Positions 23,796 through 31,064 of a DNA stretch of 31,295 nt are shown piece after piece. The DNA comes from Steroidobacteraceae bacterium (GTDB lineage: Bacteria > Pseudomonadota > Gammaproteobacteria > Steroidobacterales > Steroidobacteraceae). The stretch is taken from contig JABEVI010000013.1 of assembly GCA_013044085.1 (NCBI GenBank), positions 1 to 31,295 on the forward strand. Direction: 5' to 3'. A model generated the notes under the pieces. It saw nothing but the letters and a program-made list of their open reading frames with translations. It did no database searches and was not told the DNA's origin. Both the position numbers and the translations under genes were made by a program. Each line of letters opens with the position of its first letter. Position 1 is the stretch's first letter.

Positions 23796-25172
23796 GTGAA
23801 GATCATCATACTCGGTGCCGGCCAGGTCGGCCGCACGGCTGCGTACCACCTTTCGCGCGAGGAGGCGAACGACGTCACCGTCATCGACCTCGACGAGGAC
23901 GTGCTACGCGACCTGCAGGACCGGCTCGACATCCGCACCGTGAGCGGCAACGCCGCCAGTCCGCGAATTCTCGAGGCGGCCGGAATCGCGAGCACCGACG
24001 TTCTCGTCGCGCTGACCAACAGCGACGAGGTGAACATGCTCGCCTGCCACATCGCCTGGACGCTGTTTCGGACGCCCAAGAAAATCGCCCGCGTGCGTTC
24101 GGCCGACTTCACCGAGCGCGACCGCTTGTTCGGCGAACAAGGCATCGCGGTCGATCTATGGATCAGCCCGGAGCAGCTCGTCACGGAGCACGTCGCGCGC
24201 CTGATCCGCTACCCCGGAGCGCTGCAGGTTCTCGACTTTGCGGACGGCCGCGTGCGCCTCGTCGGCATACGCGCGCTGCAGGGCGGCCCACTCGTGGGCC
24301 AGGCCTTGCGCACGCTGCGCGAGCACGTGCCGGCGGCGGAAGCGCGCGTCGCGGCGATCTATCGGGCCGGCAAGAGCGTCAAACCCGAGGGCTCGACCGT
24401 GATCGAGGATGGCGACGAGGTGTTCTTCCTCGCCGCCCGCAAGGACATCCGCACCGTGATGCGCGAGATGCGCCGCGAGGAGGCGCCGGCGCGCCGTGTC
24501 GTGATCGCCGGCGGCGGCAACATCGGCTACCGGCTGGCGAGCGAACTCGAGGACAAGAACCAGGTCAAGCTGATCGAGCGCGACAGCAAGCGGGCGCGCC
24601 GGGTTTCCGAGAAATTGCGGCGCACGACGGTGCTGCATGGCGACGCCGCCGATGAGGATCTGCTGCTCGAGGAGAACATCGACAGCGCCGACGTGTTCGC
24701 CGCGCTCACCAACTCGGAGGAGGCGAACATCCTATCGGCGATGCTGGCGAAGCGGCTCGGCGCACACAAGGTGATGGCGCTGATCAACAAGCCCTCCTAC
24801 TCGGAGCTGATCGAGAGCGGCTCGATCGACATCGCGATTTCACCGCAAACGGTCACGATCGGCTCGCTGCTCGCGCACGTGCGTCACGGTGACGTGGTGC
24901 GGGTGCACGCGCTGCGGCGCGGGGCGGCCGAGGCGCTCGAAGTGGTGGTGCATGGCGATGCGGACAGTTCCAAGGTCATCGGCCGGCGCATCGAGGAAAT
25001 CGCGCTGCCGGAAGGGACCACACTCGGCGCCGTGGTGCGCGGCGAAGACGTGATCATCGCCCATCACGACACCAGCGTTCAGGCGGACGACCACCTGATC
25101 CTGTTTCTGACCGACCGGCGCCATATGGATGCCGTCGAGAAGCTCTTCCAAGGCTCCGCGTCGTTCCTGTGA
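23796..25172 (+). CDS. trkA: Trk potassium system peripheral subunit TrkA
   Basis: Cytoplasmic, nucleotide-binding gating subunit of the Trk K+ uptake system. The 458-residue length equals E. coli TrkA. It has two RCK repeats: the first Rossmann motif GAGQVG is at 7-12 and the second GGGNIG at 239-244, each followed by a TrkA-C domain (for example ALPEGTTLGAVVRG near the end). The paired segments LTNSDEVNMLAC and LTNSEEANILSA show the internal duplication. The GTG start has GTAGGGG upstream. The stop overlaps the trkH GTG by four bases, so regulator and channel are translationally coupled. Confidence 0.96.
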   Translation: MKIIILGAGQVGRTAAYHLSREEANDVTVIDLDEDVLRDLQDRLDIRTVSGNAASPRILEAAGIASTDVLVALTNSDEVNMLACHIAWTLFRTPKKIARVRSADFTERDRLFGEQGIAVDLWISPEQLVTEHVARLIRYPGALQVLDFADGRVRLVGIRALQGGPLVGQALRTLREHVPAAEARVAAIYRAGKSVKPEGSTVIEDGDEVFFLAARKDIRTVMREMRREEAPARRVVIAGGGNIGYRLASELEDKNQVKLIERDSKRARRVSEKLRRTTVLHGDAADEDLLLEENIDSADVFAALTNSEEANILSAMLAKRLGAHKVMALINKPSYSELIESGSIDIAISPQTVTIGSLLAHVRHGDVVRVHALRRGAAEALEVVVHGDADSSKVIGRRIEEIALPEGTTLGAVVRGEDVIIAHHDTSVQADDHLILFLTDRRHMDAVEKLFQGSASFL

Positions 25173-26626
25173 AACAGACCATCCTGCCCGTCGCGCACGT
25201 CTTCGCGCTGGTGATCATGGGTTTCGCGGCGACGATGCTCGCGCCCCTGATACTCGCGTTGTGGGGCCGGGATCTCGCGCTCGGATCGTTCGTGCTGTCC
25301 GCGGCCGCGACCTTCGCCATCGGCGCCTTGCTGTGGCTCACGACGCGCCGCTACAAGCGGGAATTGAAGACCCGCGACGGACTGCTGCTGGTGGCGCTCA
25401 CCTGGGTCGCCCTGCCGGCGGTCGCCGGCTTCCCGCTCTGGCACTACCTGCCGATCGATTTCACCCATGCGTATTTCGAAGCCGCCTCGGGGCTGACGAC
25501 GACCGGCGGCACGGTGCTCTCGGGTCTGCAATACCTGCCGCGATCGATCAACTTGTGGCGGCATCTGCTCAGCTGGCTCGGCGGCATGGGCATCATCGTG
25601 CTCGCCGTGGCGATCCTGCCGATGCTCGGCGTCGGCGGGATGCAGATCTACCGCGCCGAAATGCCGGGGCCGATGAAGGACGCGAAGCTCACGCCGCGCA
25701 TTGGTCAGACCGCCAAGCTGCTGTGGACCATCTACGCCGGGCTCACCCTTGCGTGCATCGTCACGCTGCGCCTCGTGGGCATGAACTGGTTCGACGCCGT
25801 CTGCCATGGCTTCTCGGCACTTTCTCTCGGCGGCTTCTCGACCTATGACGACAGCGTCGGCCATTTCCATTCACTGCCGATCGAGATGGTGCTGACGGTG
25901 TTCCAGATACTGGCGGCGCTGAACTTTGCGACCCATTTCCAGGCCTGGAGCCAGCGGGGCATTCGCGCCTATTTTCGTGATTCGGAAGCGAAGGCGATCA
26001 TCGGCGTGCTGGCGGCGAGTTCGGTCGGCATCGCCTTCTACCTGTTTCTGAAGGGCACCTACGCGGATTTTTGGACTGCTTTGCGGGAGGCGACCTTCAA
26101 TGTGGTGTCGATCGGGACCGACGGCGGCCTGCACACCCAGGATTACTCGCGCTGGCCGGTGTTCGCGCCGATGTGGATGCTTTTCCTGTCGTGCATCGTC
26201 GCCAGTTCCGGCTCGACCGGGGGTGGCATCAAGATGATCCGCACGCTGATCCTCGCGAAACAGGCGAACCGTGAGCTCGATCAGATCGTGCATCCGAATC
26301 TCGTCCGACCGCTGAAGATCGGCGGAACGGTGATCGCCAACCGGGTGGTGTTCGCGGTGCTGGGCTTCGTGTTCCTGTACTTCATGAGCCTCGTCACCCT
26401 GGTGTTCGTCGAACTGGCGAGCGGCCTGGACTTCACCACCTCGCTCTCGGCGATCCTGGCCTGCATCAACAACGTCGGGCCTGGCCTCGGTTTGGTGGGG
26501 CCGGACAGCAACTACAGCGTGCTCAACGACTTCCAGACCTGGATCTGCTCGTTCGCGATGCTGCTCGGGCGTCTCGAAGTGTTCACGATCCTGGTGTTGT
26601 TCACGCCGACGCTTTGGCGCAAATAG
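25169..26626 (+). CDS. trkH: Trk potassium uptake channel subunit TrkH
   Basis: Membrane channel subunit for K+ uptake, gated by TrkA. The 485-residue protein contains four M-P-M repeats with selectivity-filter loops: SGLTTTGGT (about 108-115), SALSLGGFST, SIGTDGGLHT and NNVGPGLG. The ASSGSTGGGIKMIRTL segment is the intramembrane gating loop characteristic of TrkH. The GTG start overlaps the trkA stop (GTGA), and its length matches E. coli TrkH (483). dtd follows two bases after its stop. Confidence 0.96.
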   Translation: MKQTILPVAHVFALVIMGFAATMLAPLILALWGRDLALGSFVLSAAATFAIGALLWLTTRRYKRELKTRDGLLLVALTWVALPAVAGFPLWHYLPIDFTHAYFEAASGLTTTGGTVLSGLQYLPRSINLWRHLLSWLGGMGIIVLAVAILPMLGVGGMQIYRAEMPGPMKDAKLTPRIGQTAKLLWTIYAGLTLACIVTLRLVGMNWFDAVCHGFSALSLGGFSTYDDSVGHFHSLPIEMVLTVFQILAALNFATHFQAWSQRGIRAYFRDSEAKAIIGVLAASSVGIAFYLFLKGTYADFWTALREATFNVVSIGTDGGLHTQDYSRWPVFAPMWMLFLSCIVASSGSTGGGIKMIRTLILAKQANRELDQIVHPNLVRPLKIGGTVIANRVVFAVLGFVFLYFMSLVTLVFVELASGLDFTTSLSAILACINNVGPGLGLVGPDSNYSVLNDFQTWICSFAMLLGRLEVFTILVLFTPTLWRK

Positions 26627-26628
26627 CG

Positions 26629-27066
26629 GTGATCGCACTGTTGCAGCGCGTCAGCCACGCCCGGGTGGACATCGGCGGCGCGCCGCAGGCGGCGATTGGC
26701 CGGGGTGTACTCGCCTTGATCGGCGTGCGGCCCTCGGATGGCGATGCCGAGGCGCACCGCCTCCTGGAGCGGATGTTGCATTACCGCATCTTCCCGGGTA
26801 CGGGGGACCGAATGGACCTGAGCCTCGTAGACATCGGCGGCGGCCTGCTGCTCGTACCGCAGTTCACGCTGGCGGCCGACACCGCCAAGGGCCGGCGCCC
26901 GGGCTTTTCGCATGCCGCGCCGCCCGATCAGGCGCGGCGCCTTTTCGATAAGCTGGTTGCCCTGGCGCAGGCGGCGCATTCACCCGTCTCGAGCGGGGTT
27001 TTCGCGGCCGACATGCAAGTCTGCCTGACGAACGACGGCCCGGTGACGATCTGGTTGGAAGCCTAG
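26629..27066 (+). CDS. dtd: D-aminoacyl-tRNA deacylase
   Basis: Hydrolyses D-aminoacyl-tRNA and mischarged glycyl-tRNA(Ala), protecting translation quality. From GTG 26629 the protein is 145 residues, exactly the E. coli length; an upstream TTG at 26614 would extend it into trkH. The cross-subunit Gly-cisPro motif is present in TNDGPVTIW (135-143). The second motif, usually SQFTL, reads PQFTL, with Pro77 at the Ser position; Gln78 and Thr80 are kept. Since chirality proofreading by this family depends on the Gly-cisPro motif and the tRNA 2'-OH, activity is probably retained. It is close-packed behind trkH. Confidence 0.94.
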   Translation: MIALLQRVSHARVDIGGAPQAAIGRGVLALIGVRPSDGDAEAHRLLERMLHYRIFPGTGDRMDLSLVDIGGGLLLVPQFTLAADTAKGRRPGFSHAAPPDQARRLFDKLVALAQAAHSPVSSGVFAADMQVCLTNDGPVTIWLEA

Positions 27067-27110
27067 GGCTTCGCGTCGGCCGTGGCCATCGCGGACGAGC
27101 CCCGCTCTTT
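27066..27110 (+). terminator. Possible imperfect stem-loop terminator after dtd
   Basis: GGGCT (27066-27070) pairs with AGCCC (27098-27102), and inside it CGTC (27074-27077) pairs with GACG (27094-27097), with GGCC/GGCC at the tip. The sequence CGCTCTTT follows. The T-run is short and the stem has a bulge, so termination would be weak. It lies in the 94-base gap between dtd and tatA. Confidence 0.3.
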
Positions 27111-27114
27111 GGCG

Positions 27115-27120
27115 TATCAT
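27115..27120 (+). promoter_or_regulatory. Candidate -10 for tatABC
   Basis: TATCAT matches five of six -10 bases, 40 bases before the chosen tatA start and just after the possible dtd terminator. No clear -35 is visible. The position is sensible for a tatABC promoter. Confidence 0.32.
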
Positions 27121-27160
27121 TAGCGGTCCGATGGATAGTCCGTGGATTCGGAGAAGCGAC

Positions 27161-27400
27161 ATGCTCGATTCAAAGATGTTACTGGTCATATTGGCGATCG
27201 CACTGGTCGTCTTCGGGACCAAGCGGCTGCGCACGATCGGCTCGGATCTCGGTGCGGCGGTGAAGGGCTTCAAAGACGCGATGAACGAAGGCGAGAACCA
27301 GGAGCAGGTCAAGCAGATCAAGCAGGAAAAGGACGCCGATTTCGACGCCACCGCGAAGCGTGAGGCCGAGGCCAAGGTTCCGCCGAACACGAACACCTGA
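27161..27400 (+). CDS. tatA: Sec-independent translocase protein TatA
   Basis: Forms the variable-size conducting oligomer of the twin-arginine pathway, which exports folded proteins. The 79-residue protein has a very short N-terminus, one helix (MLLVILAIALVVFG), then the amphipathic segment TKRLRTIGSDLGAAVKGFKDAM that is the TatA hallmark, and a charged tail. I chose the ATG at 27161 because GGAGA lies upstream at normal spacing and the periplasmic N-terminus stays short. The ATG at 27131 would add ten residues including two Arg, unfavourable for an outside N-terminus. tatB follows after five bases. Confidence 0.93.
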   Translation: MLDSKMLLVILAIALVVFGTKRLRTIGSDLGAAVKGFKDAMNEGENQEQVKQIKQEKDADFDATAKREAEAKVPPNTNT

Positions 27401-27405
27401 AGCCG

Positions 27406-27771
27406 ATGTTTGATTTTGGATTCTCGGAAATCCTGCTCACCTCGGCGATCGCGTTGGTCGTGCTCGGGCCTGAGCGGCTGCCGAAGGTCGCGCGGCAGGT
27501 CGGAAACTGGCTGGGTCGCGCGCGTGCGATGGCGCGCCAGCTGAGCGAGCAGCTCGACCGCGAAGTGAGCGCCGACGAGTTGATGCGCCAACACAGCCGG
27601 CCCGCGTCGCCGGGCGCGGCCGCGCCGACGCCGGAAACGGCGGCCGGCGACGAGCAAGGCGCGCAACGGCCGGCGACGGCACCGACGATCCCACCGCCTT
27701 ATGGCGCGGGAGACGCCGCCCCGGTGGCGGATGTTGGTGCGCCGAAGACGATTTCACCACCCAATGACTGA
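27406..27771 (+). CDS. tatB: Sec-independent translocase protein TatB
   Basis: With TatC forms the receptor for twin-arginine signal peptides. The 121-residue protein starts MFDFGFSEILL, the typical TatB N-terminus, with the helix ALVVLGPERLPKVARQVG containing the conserved Glu-Arg-Leu-Pro turn. The amphipathic region follows, and then a long Ala/Pro-rich low-complexity tail (about 68-121), variable in this family. The last eight bases overlap the start of tatC. Confidence 0.93.
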   Translation: MFDFGFSEILLTSAIALVVLGPERLPKVARQVGNWLGRARAMARQLSEQLDREVSADELMRQHSRPASPGAAAPTPETAAGDEQGAQRPATAPTIPPPYGAGDAAPVADVGAPKTISPPND

Positions 27772-28552
27772 ACCGGAAGGCGCTGCGGAGGAACTGGCCG
27801 AAGGCACGCTGGTATCCCACCTGCTCGAGCTGCGCGACCGACTGTTGAAGGCGATGATGGCGATCGGGATCTGCTTCATCCCGACCGCGACGTACATGAA
27901 CCAGCTGTTCACGTTCGTCGCCAAACCGCTGATCCGGCGCCTGCCGCCGGGCTCGACGCTGATCGCGACCAGCGTCGTCGCACCCTTCATGGTGCCGTTC
28001 AAACTCGCGCTGGTCGCCGCCGTCGGCCTGGCGATTCCCTACGTGCTTTACCAGGCGTGGGCGTTCGTCGCACCGGGGCTGTACCGCCATGAGAAGAAAC
28101 TGGCGGTCCCGCTGCTCGTCTCCAGCGTGCTGTTGTTCTACCTGGGCGCCGCGTTCGCCTATTACGCCGTTTTCCCGGTGATGCTGAGCTTCTTCGTCGC
28201 CACCACGCCGAAGGGCGTGATGATGATGACCGACATGGGCAACTACCTCGATTTCGTCATGGTGCTGCTGCTCGCCTTCGGCGCGGCGTTCGAGGTGCCG
28301 ATCGCGACCGTGTTGCTCGTTTGGTCGGGTGTCGTCAAGATCACGAGCCTGACGAAGAACCGCGGCTTCGTACTACTCGGCGTGTTCATCGTCGCGGCAT
28401 TCTTGACGCCGCCGGATGCGGTCTCGCAGAGTTTCATGGCCATCCCGCTGTACGTGCTCTACGAGATCGGCATCGTCATGTCGAAGCTGCTCCTGAAGGA
28501 CAAGATCGCGGCGCGTGCCAAGGAAGATTCGGAGCGCGGCGCGCAGGTTTAG
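27764..28552 (+). CDS. tatC: Sec-independent translocase protein TatC
   Basis: Six-helix core of the Tat receptor that binds the twin-arginine motif directly. The 262-residue protein has the N-terminal LVSHLLELRDRLLKA signature. The cytoplasmic-loop motif YQAWAFVAPGLYRHEKK contains the Phe and Glu equivalent to E. coli Phe94 and Glu103, needed for signal recognition. FLTPPDAVSQ near the C-terminal helices is also conserved. The ATG at 27764 lies inside tatB. An encoded likely Tat substrate in the window is the molybdenum hydroxylase large subunit. Confidence 0.96.
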   Translation: MTEPEGAAEELAEGTLVSHLLELRDRLLKAMMAIGICFIPTATYMNQLFTFVAKPLIRRLPPGSTLIATSVVAPFMVPFKLALVAAVGLAIPYVLYQAWAFVAPGLYRHEKKLAVPLLVSSVLLFYLGAAFAYYAVFPVMLSFFVATTPKGVMMMTDMGNYLDFVMVLLLAFGAAFEVPIATVLLVWSGVVKITSLTKNRGFVLLGVFIVAAFLTPPDAVSQSFMAIPLYVLYEIGIVMSKLLLKDKIAARAKEDSERGAQV

Positions 28553-28571
28553 AACCCGCGACGCCAGAAGC

Positions 28572-29504
28572 ATGCACGTCGATCCACGCCGTTCGGCGAA
28601 GATCGCCCTGGCGTTGGGCACGATTTATCTGGTTTGGGGCTCGAGCTTCATGTTCTCGAAGATCGGCGTCTCCCACCTGCCGGCCGCGCTGCTTGCCGGC
28701 ACGCGCTTCGTGACGGCCGGAATCATTCTTGCGCTGGTGGCGCACCACTGGCTGGGCGAGGCATGGCCGGTCGAGCGCAGGGAATACCGGCACGTCGCGG
28801 TCGCCGGCTTCTTCATGGTATTCGCGAGCAACGGCTTGAACGTCTGGGCCATCCAGTTCCTGCCGTCACATGAATCAGCGCTGCTGCATGGCACCTCGGC
28901 GCTGTGGATCGCGGGCCTGGGCGTATTCGGCCGACGCGGCCACGCACTGACCCGACGCGCGCTGCTTGGCCTCGGGATCGGCTTCGCCGGCACGGTGCTG
29001 ATGCTGGTACCTGGCGCTCAATCGGGCTCCGCGCCGCTGCTCGCCAAGTTCGGCGTGCTCTGCGGGTGCCTCGCATGGGCGCTCGGCACGCTCTATTACC
29101 GCAGCATCGACACCCGGCTCGGTTCGTTGATGTTCGTCGCGCTGCAGATGGTGTTCGGCGGCTCGCTGTTGCTGATCACGGGATTGGCCGGCGGCGAGGC
29201 GGTACGCTGGACCTTCAATCTGCCGGGCATGATCGCACTCGGATATCTGACCTTCGTAAGTTCGTGCCTCGCCTATTCCGCCTACGGCTGGCTCGCACGC
29301 AACACGACGCCCGTGGTGATCGGCACCTACAGCTACGTGAACCCCGTCATTGCAACGTTCCTCGGCTGGGAGTTCCTGCACGAAAAGCTCGCAGAACGAC
29401 AGATCATCGGCATGCTGGTCGTATTCGCCGGCGTGCTGATGCTGACGCTGCCGGACGGCGGCTGGTTCGACCGGGCGGTCCTCGCCGAACCGGATTCCCA
29501 GTAA
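28572..29504 (+). CDS. EamA/DMT family transporter
   Basis: A 310-residue drug/metabolite-transporter superfamily protein with ten predicted helices in two EamA repeats. The first repeat starts LGTIYLVWGSSFMFSKIGV with the R-F-x-x-A-G pattern after helix 2. The second ends with YSYVNPVIATFLGWEFLHEKL and the QIIGMLVVFAGVLML helix, the usual end of EamA domains. The substrate is unknown; relatives export amino acids or other metabolites. The ATG at 28572 has AGAAG just upstream and follows tatC by 19 bases. The gene faces the phage-holin-family gene on the other strand, with 21 bases between stops. Confidence 0.9.
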   Translation: MHVDPRRSAKIALALGTIYLVWGSSFMFSKIGVSHLPAALLAGTRFVTAGIILALVAHHWLGEAWPVERREYRHVAVAGFFMVFASNGLNVWAIQFLPSHESALLHGTSALWIAGLGVFGRRGHALTRRALLGLGIGFAGTVLMLVPGAQSGSAPLLAKFGVLCGCLAWALGTLYYRSIDTRLGSLMFVALQMVFGGSLLLITGLAGGEAVRWTFNLPGMIALGYLTFVSSCLAYSAYGWLARNTTPVVIGTYSYVNPVIATFLGWEFLHEKLAERQIIGMLVVFAGVLMLTLPDGGWFDRAVLAEPDSQ

Positions 29505-29525
29505 TCACCCGCCGCGGTTGCCGCT

Positions 29526-29900
29526 TCAGCGGCGCCGGATGAAGACCTGGATCCGCCCCTTCGGCCCTACGAACCACGAGCCGACGAAACTGACGATGCT
29601 CACGATGAGGGCGGCATGGAAAGCCGCCCAGAAGCCGGCGAGTTGCATCCCGGGCAGCATCCAAGCCACCAAGGCGAGCATGCCGGCATTGATGACGAGC
29701 AAGAAAAGCCCGAGCGAGAAAATCGTCATCGGCAAGGTAAGCAGGATCGCGATCGGTCGGATGACGGCATTGACCAGACCGAGCAGTACGCCGGCAAACA
29801 CCAGAGTCGCCGGTCCGTCGATTTTCACGCCCGCGACCCAGGCGCTCGACAGCCACAAACCGAGTGCCGCGATCACTGCGCGCAGGAGAAATCCAAGCAT
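29526..29900 (-). CDS. Phage holin family (YvlD-like, four-helix) membrane protein
   Basis: A 124-residue protein with four hydrophobic helices, resembling the family named after mycobacterial phage holins (PF04020), which is widespread in bacterial chromosomes with no proven lytic role. Family blocks include VFAGVLLGLVNAVIRPI, the LTLPMTIFSLGLFLLVINAGMLALVAWMLPG-type segment (split across helices 2-3), and a C-terminal basic tail. The start at 29900 is preceded on the minus strand by GGAGGAAGG. There is no phage context around it. Confidence 0.85.
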   Translation of the reverse strand: MLGFLLRAVIAALGLWLSSAWVAGVKIDGPATLVFAGVLLGLVNAVIRPIAILLTLPMTIFSLGLFLLVINAGMLALVAWMLPGMQLAGFWAAFHAALIVSIVSFVGSWFVGPKGRIQVFIRRR

Positions 29901-29981
29901 CGATATACCTTCCTCCACAGGCGGGCATCGCCTGCAGACCACCAGGATATCAAGCGGCGGGCACCGACGCCCGCGCCTCGA

Positions 29982-30485
29982 TCAATAGTCGAGCCCGCGC
30001 AGGGCGAGGCCGACGGTGGGCGGTTTGCGCCTGGGTGGATTCTCGAGGGCGGCCTTGATACGCGCAAGCCGGCGCTCCCAGCCGACGCGGGTGCGTTTGT
30101 AAAATCCATCCCAGGCAGCCGCCTCGGGGATGCCGGAACCGAGCAGGCGCAGGGACGTGGTTCCCGGACCCTTGCGCGCATCCAGCAGGAAGTCGTCGAC
30201 CATCGCGCTTTCGCAGAGCGGCAGGTCCGGGTCACCCAGATAGATCAGGCGCAGACGCCGATTCACTTCGAACACATCGATGTGCGCCTCGCGCACTGGC
30301 GCGCTCCCTGCGGCAGCGCCGAAACAATAGCGGCCACCGGCGCGCGCGTCGATCTGGGCCTCGGCGCCCGACCAGATATGCACCAGCGCCGGATCGGTCA
30401 GCGCCCGCCAAACCCGTGCGGGTGGCGCGTCGATCTCGACCAAGGACGCGTAGCCGCGCGTTCCCGAGCGGTCGGTGTTTTTCAT
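29982..30485 (-). CDS. SRPBCC (START/AHSA1-like) domain protein
   Basis: A 167-residue protein with the SRPBCC fold typical of small-ligand-binding proteins: an N-terminal strand and helix IDAPPARVWRALTDPALVHIW, then GGRYCF, and a C-terminal long helix (AAAWDGFYKRTRVGWERRLARIKAAL). These match AHSA1-like proteins, whose ligands are mostly unknown. The ATG at 30485 begins just before the domain; an upstream in-frame reading overlaps the MAPEG promoter region and was not chosen. It is transcribed divergently from the MAPEG gene, 65 bases apart. Confidence 0.82.
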   Translation of the reverse strand: MKNTDRSGTRGYASLVEIDAPPARVWRALTDPALVHIWSGAEAQIDARAGGRYCFGAAAGSAPVREAHIDVFEVNRRLRLIYLGDPDLPLCESAMVDDFLLDARKGPGTTSLRLLGSGIPEAAAWDGFYKRTRVGWERRLARIKAALENPPRRKPPTVGLALRGLDY

Positions 30486-30518
30486 CTGAGCTCGTCGCGG
30501 TGATCGAACGTTTGGGAG

Positions 30519-30527
30519 TGCTAGAAT
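30519..30527 (+). promoter_or_regulatory. Extended -10 promoter of the MAPEG gene
   Basis: TGCTAGAAT combines the extended -10 TGn with TAGAAT (five of six). It sits 23 bases before the MAPEG ATG, with GAGGGA between, a tidy promoter-leader-start layout. The -35 region is poor, as is usual for extended -10 promoters. Confidence 0.45.
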
Positions 30528-30550
30528 CGCGCATCCAAGAGGGAACATCC

Positions 30551-30934
30551 ATGGCTTATGCCAATATCGTGACCGCGCTCGCAGTTCTGCAATTCCTGAT
30601 TTTCGGTTTCAAGGTGGGTGCGGCGCGTGAGCGCTACGGCGTGCGGGCACCGGCGGTCATGGGGCATGAGGTGTTCGAGCGCCGCTTTCGAGTCCAGCAA
30701 AACACCCTCGAACAACTCGTCGCCTTCCTGCCGGGCATGTACCTGTTCAGCCGTTACTTCAACCCGCTCTGGGCGGCGGCGATCGGCGTGATCTACCTGG
30801 CGGGCCGGGAGATCTATTCCGCCGCGTACGTACGGGACCCCGCAAAGCGGGGTCCGGGATTCGGACTGACGTTCATCGCCAACGCGGTGCTCATTCTCGG
30901 GGGTCTTGTCGGCGCAATTCGCGGTCTGTTCTGA
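30551..30934 (+). CDS. MAPEG family membrane protein
   Basis: A 127-residue, four-helix protein of the MAPEG family (membrane-associated proteins in eicosanoid and glutathione metabolism). Bacterial members are often glutathione-dependent or of unknown function. The hallmark RVQQNTLEQLVAFLP is at about residues 46-60. The DPAKRGPGFGLTF block, conserved before the last helix, is at about 94-106. The ATG has GAGGGA eight bases upstream. A perfect 9-base-pair inverted repeat lies inside the DPAKRGPG codons. Confidence 0.88.
   Translation: MAYANIVTALAVLQFLIFGFKVGAARERYGVRAPAVMGHEVFERRFRVQQNTLEQLVAFLPGMYLFSRYFNPLWAAAIGVIYLAGREIYSAAYVRDPAKRGPGFGLTFIANAVLILGGLVGAIRGLF
30835..30855 (+). repeat. Perfect inverted repeat inside the MAPEG gene
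   Basis: GGACCCCGC, loop AAA, GCGGGGTCC: a 9-base-pair perfect stem with a 3-base loop, about 80 bases before the MAPEG stop. It encodes part of the conserved DPAKRGPG block, so some of the symmetry follows from the protein. There is no T-run after it. Confidence 0.45.
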
Positions 30935-30941
30935 ATGGCGA

Positions 30942-30947
30942 TACAAT
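30942..30947 (+). promoter_or_regulatory. Candidate -10 for the riboswitch transcript
   Basis: TACAAT (five of six -10 bases) lies just after the MAPEG stop and 16 bases before the riboswitch core. A transcript would start near 30954, just ahead of the aptamer. TTCGCG at 30918-30923 is a poor -35 at 18-base spacing. Confidence 0.35.
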
Positions 30948-30957
30948 AAAGGTCGTT

Positions 30958-31064
30958 TCGGCTGGGGTGGTCCCTCGCGGGCCTGAGACGTCGGTGAGGC
31001 GCAATTTCGCGCCGGTTCCGGCGAACCCATAGAACCTGATCCGGTTAATACCGGCGGAGGGAGC
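30958..31064 (+). ncRNA. TPP riboswitch (THI element)
   Basis: The conserved THI-box landmarks occur in order: GGGGTG (30964-30969), CTGAGA (30983-30988), ACCC (31025-31028), GAACCTGAT (31032-31040), the CCGGTTAATACCGG hairpin (31041-31054) and CGGAGGGA (31055-31062). An extra variable stem, GGCGC/GCGCC with loop AATTTC, lies at 30998-31013. GCT at 30961-30963 can pair with AGC at 31062-31064 to start P1. The final GGAGG is also the ribosome-binding site of the next gene, whose GTG begins immediately after. TPP binding should therefore hide it and block translation; no separate terminator is needed or seen. Confidence 0.94.

Noticed and set aside
29518..29533. GCCGC-TTCA-GCGGC stem between the EamA gene and the convergent phage-holin-family gene, as a terminator
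   Set aside because: The stem is only five pairs with no T-run on either strand, and it overlaps the end of the minus-strand gene.
29526..29900. Phage-holin family gene as evidence of a prophage
   Set aside because: This family is common as a chromosomal membrane protein and no integrase, capsid, lysin or attachment repeat is nearby.
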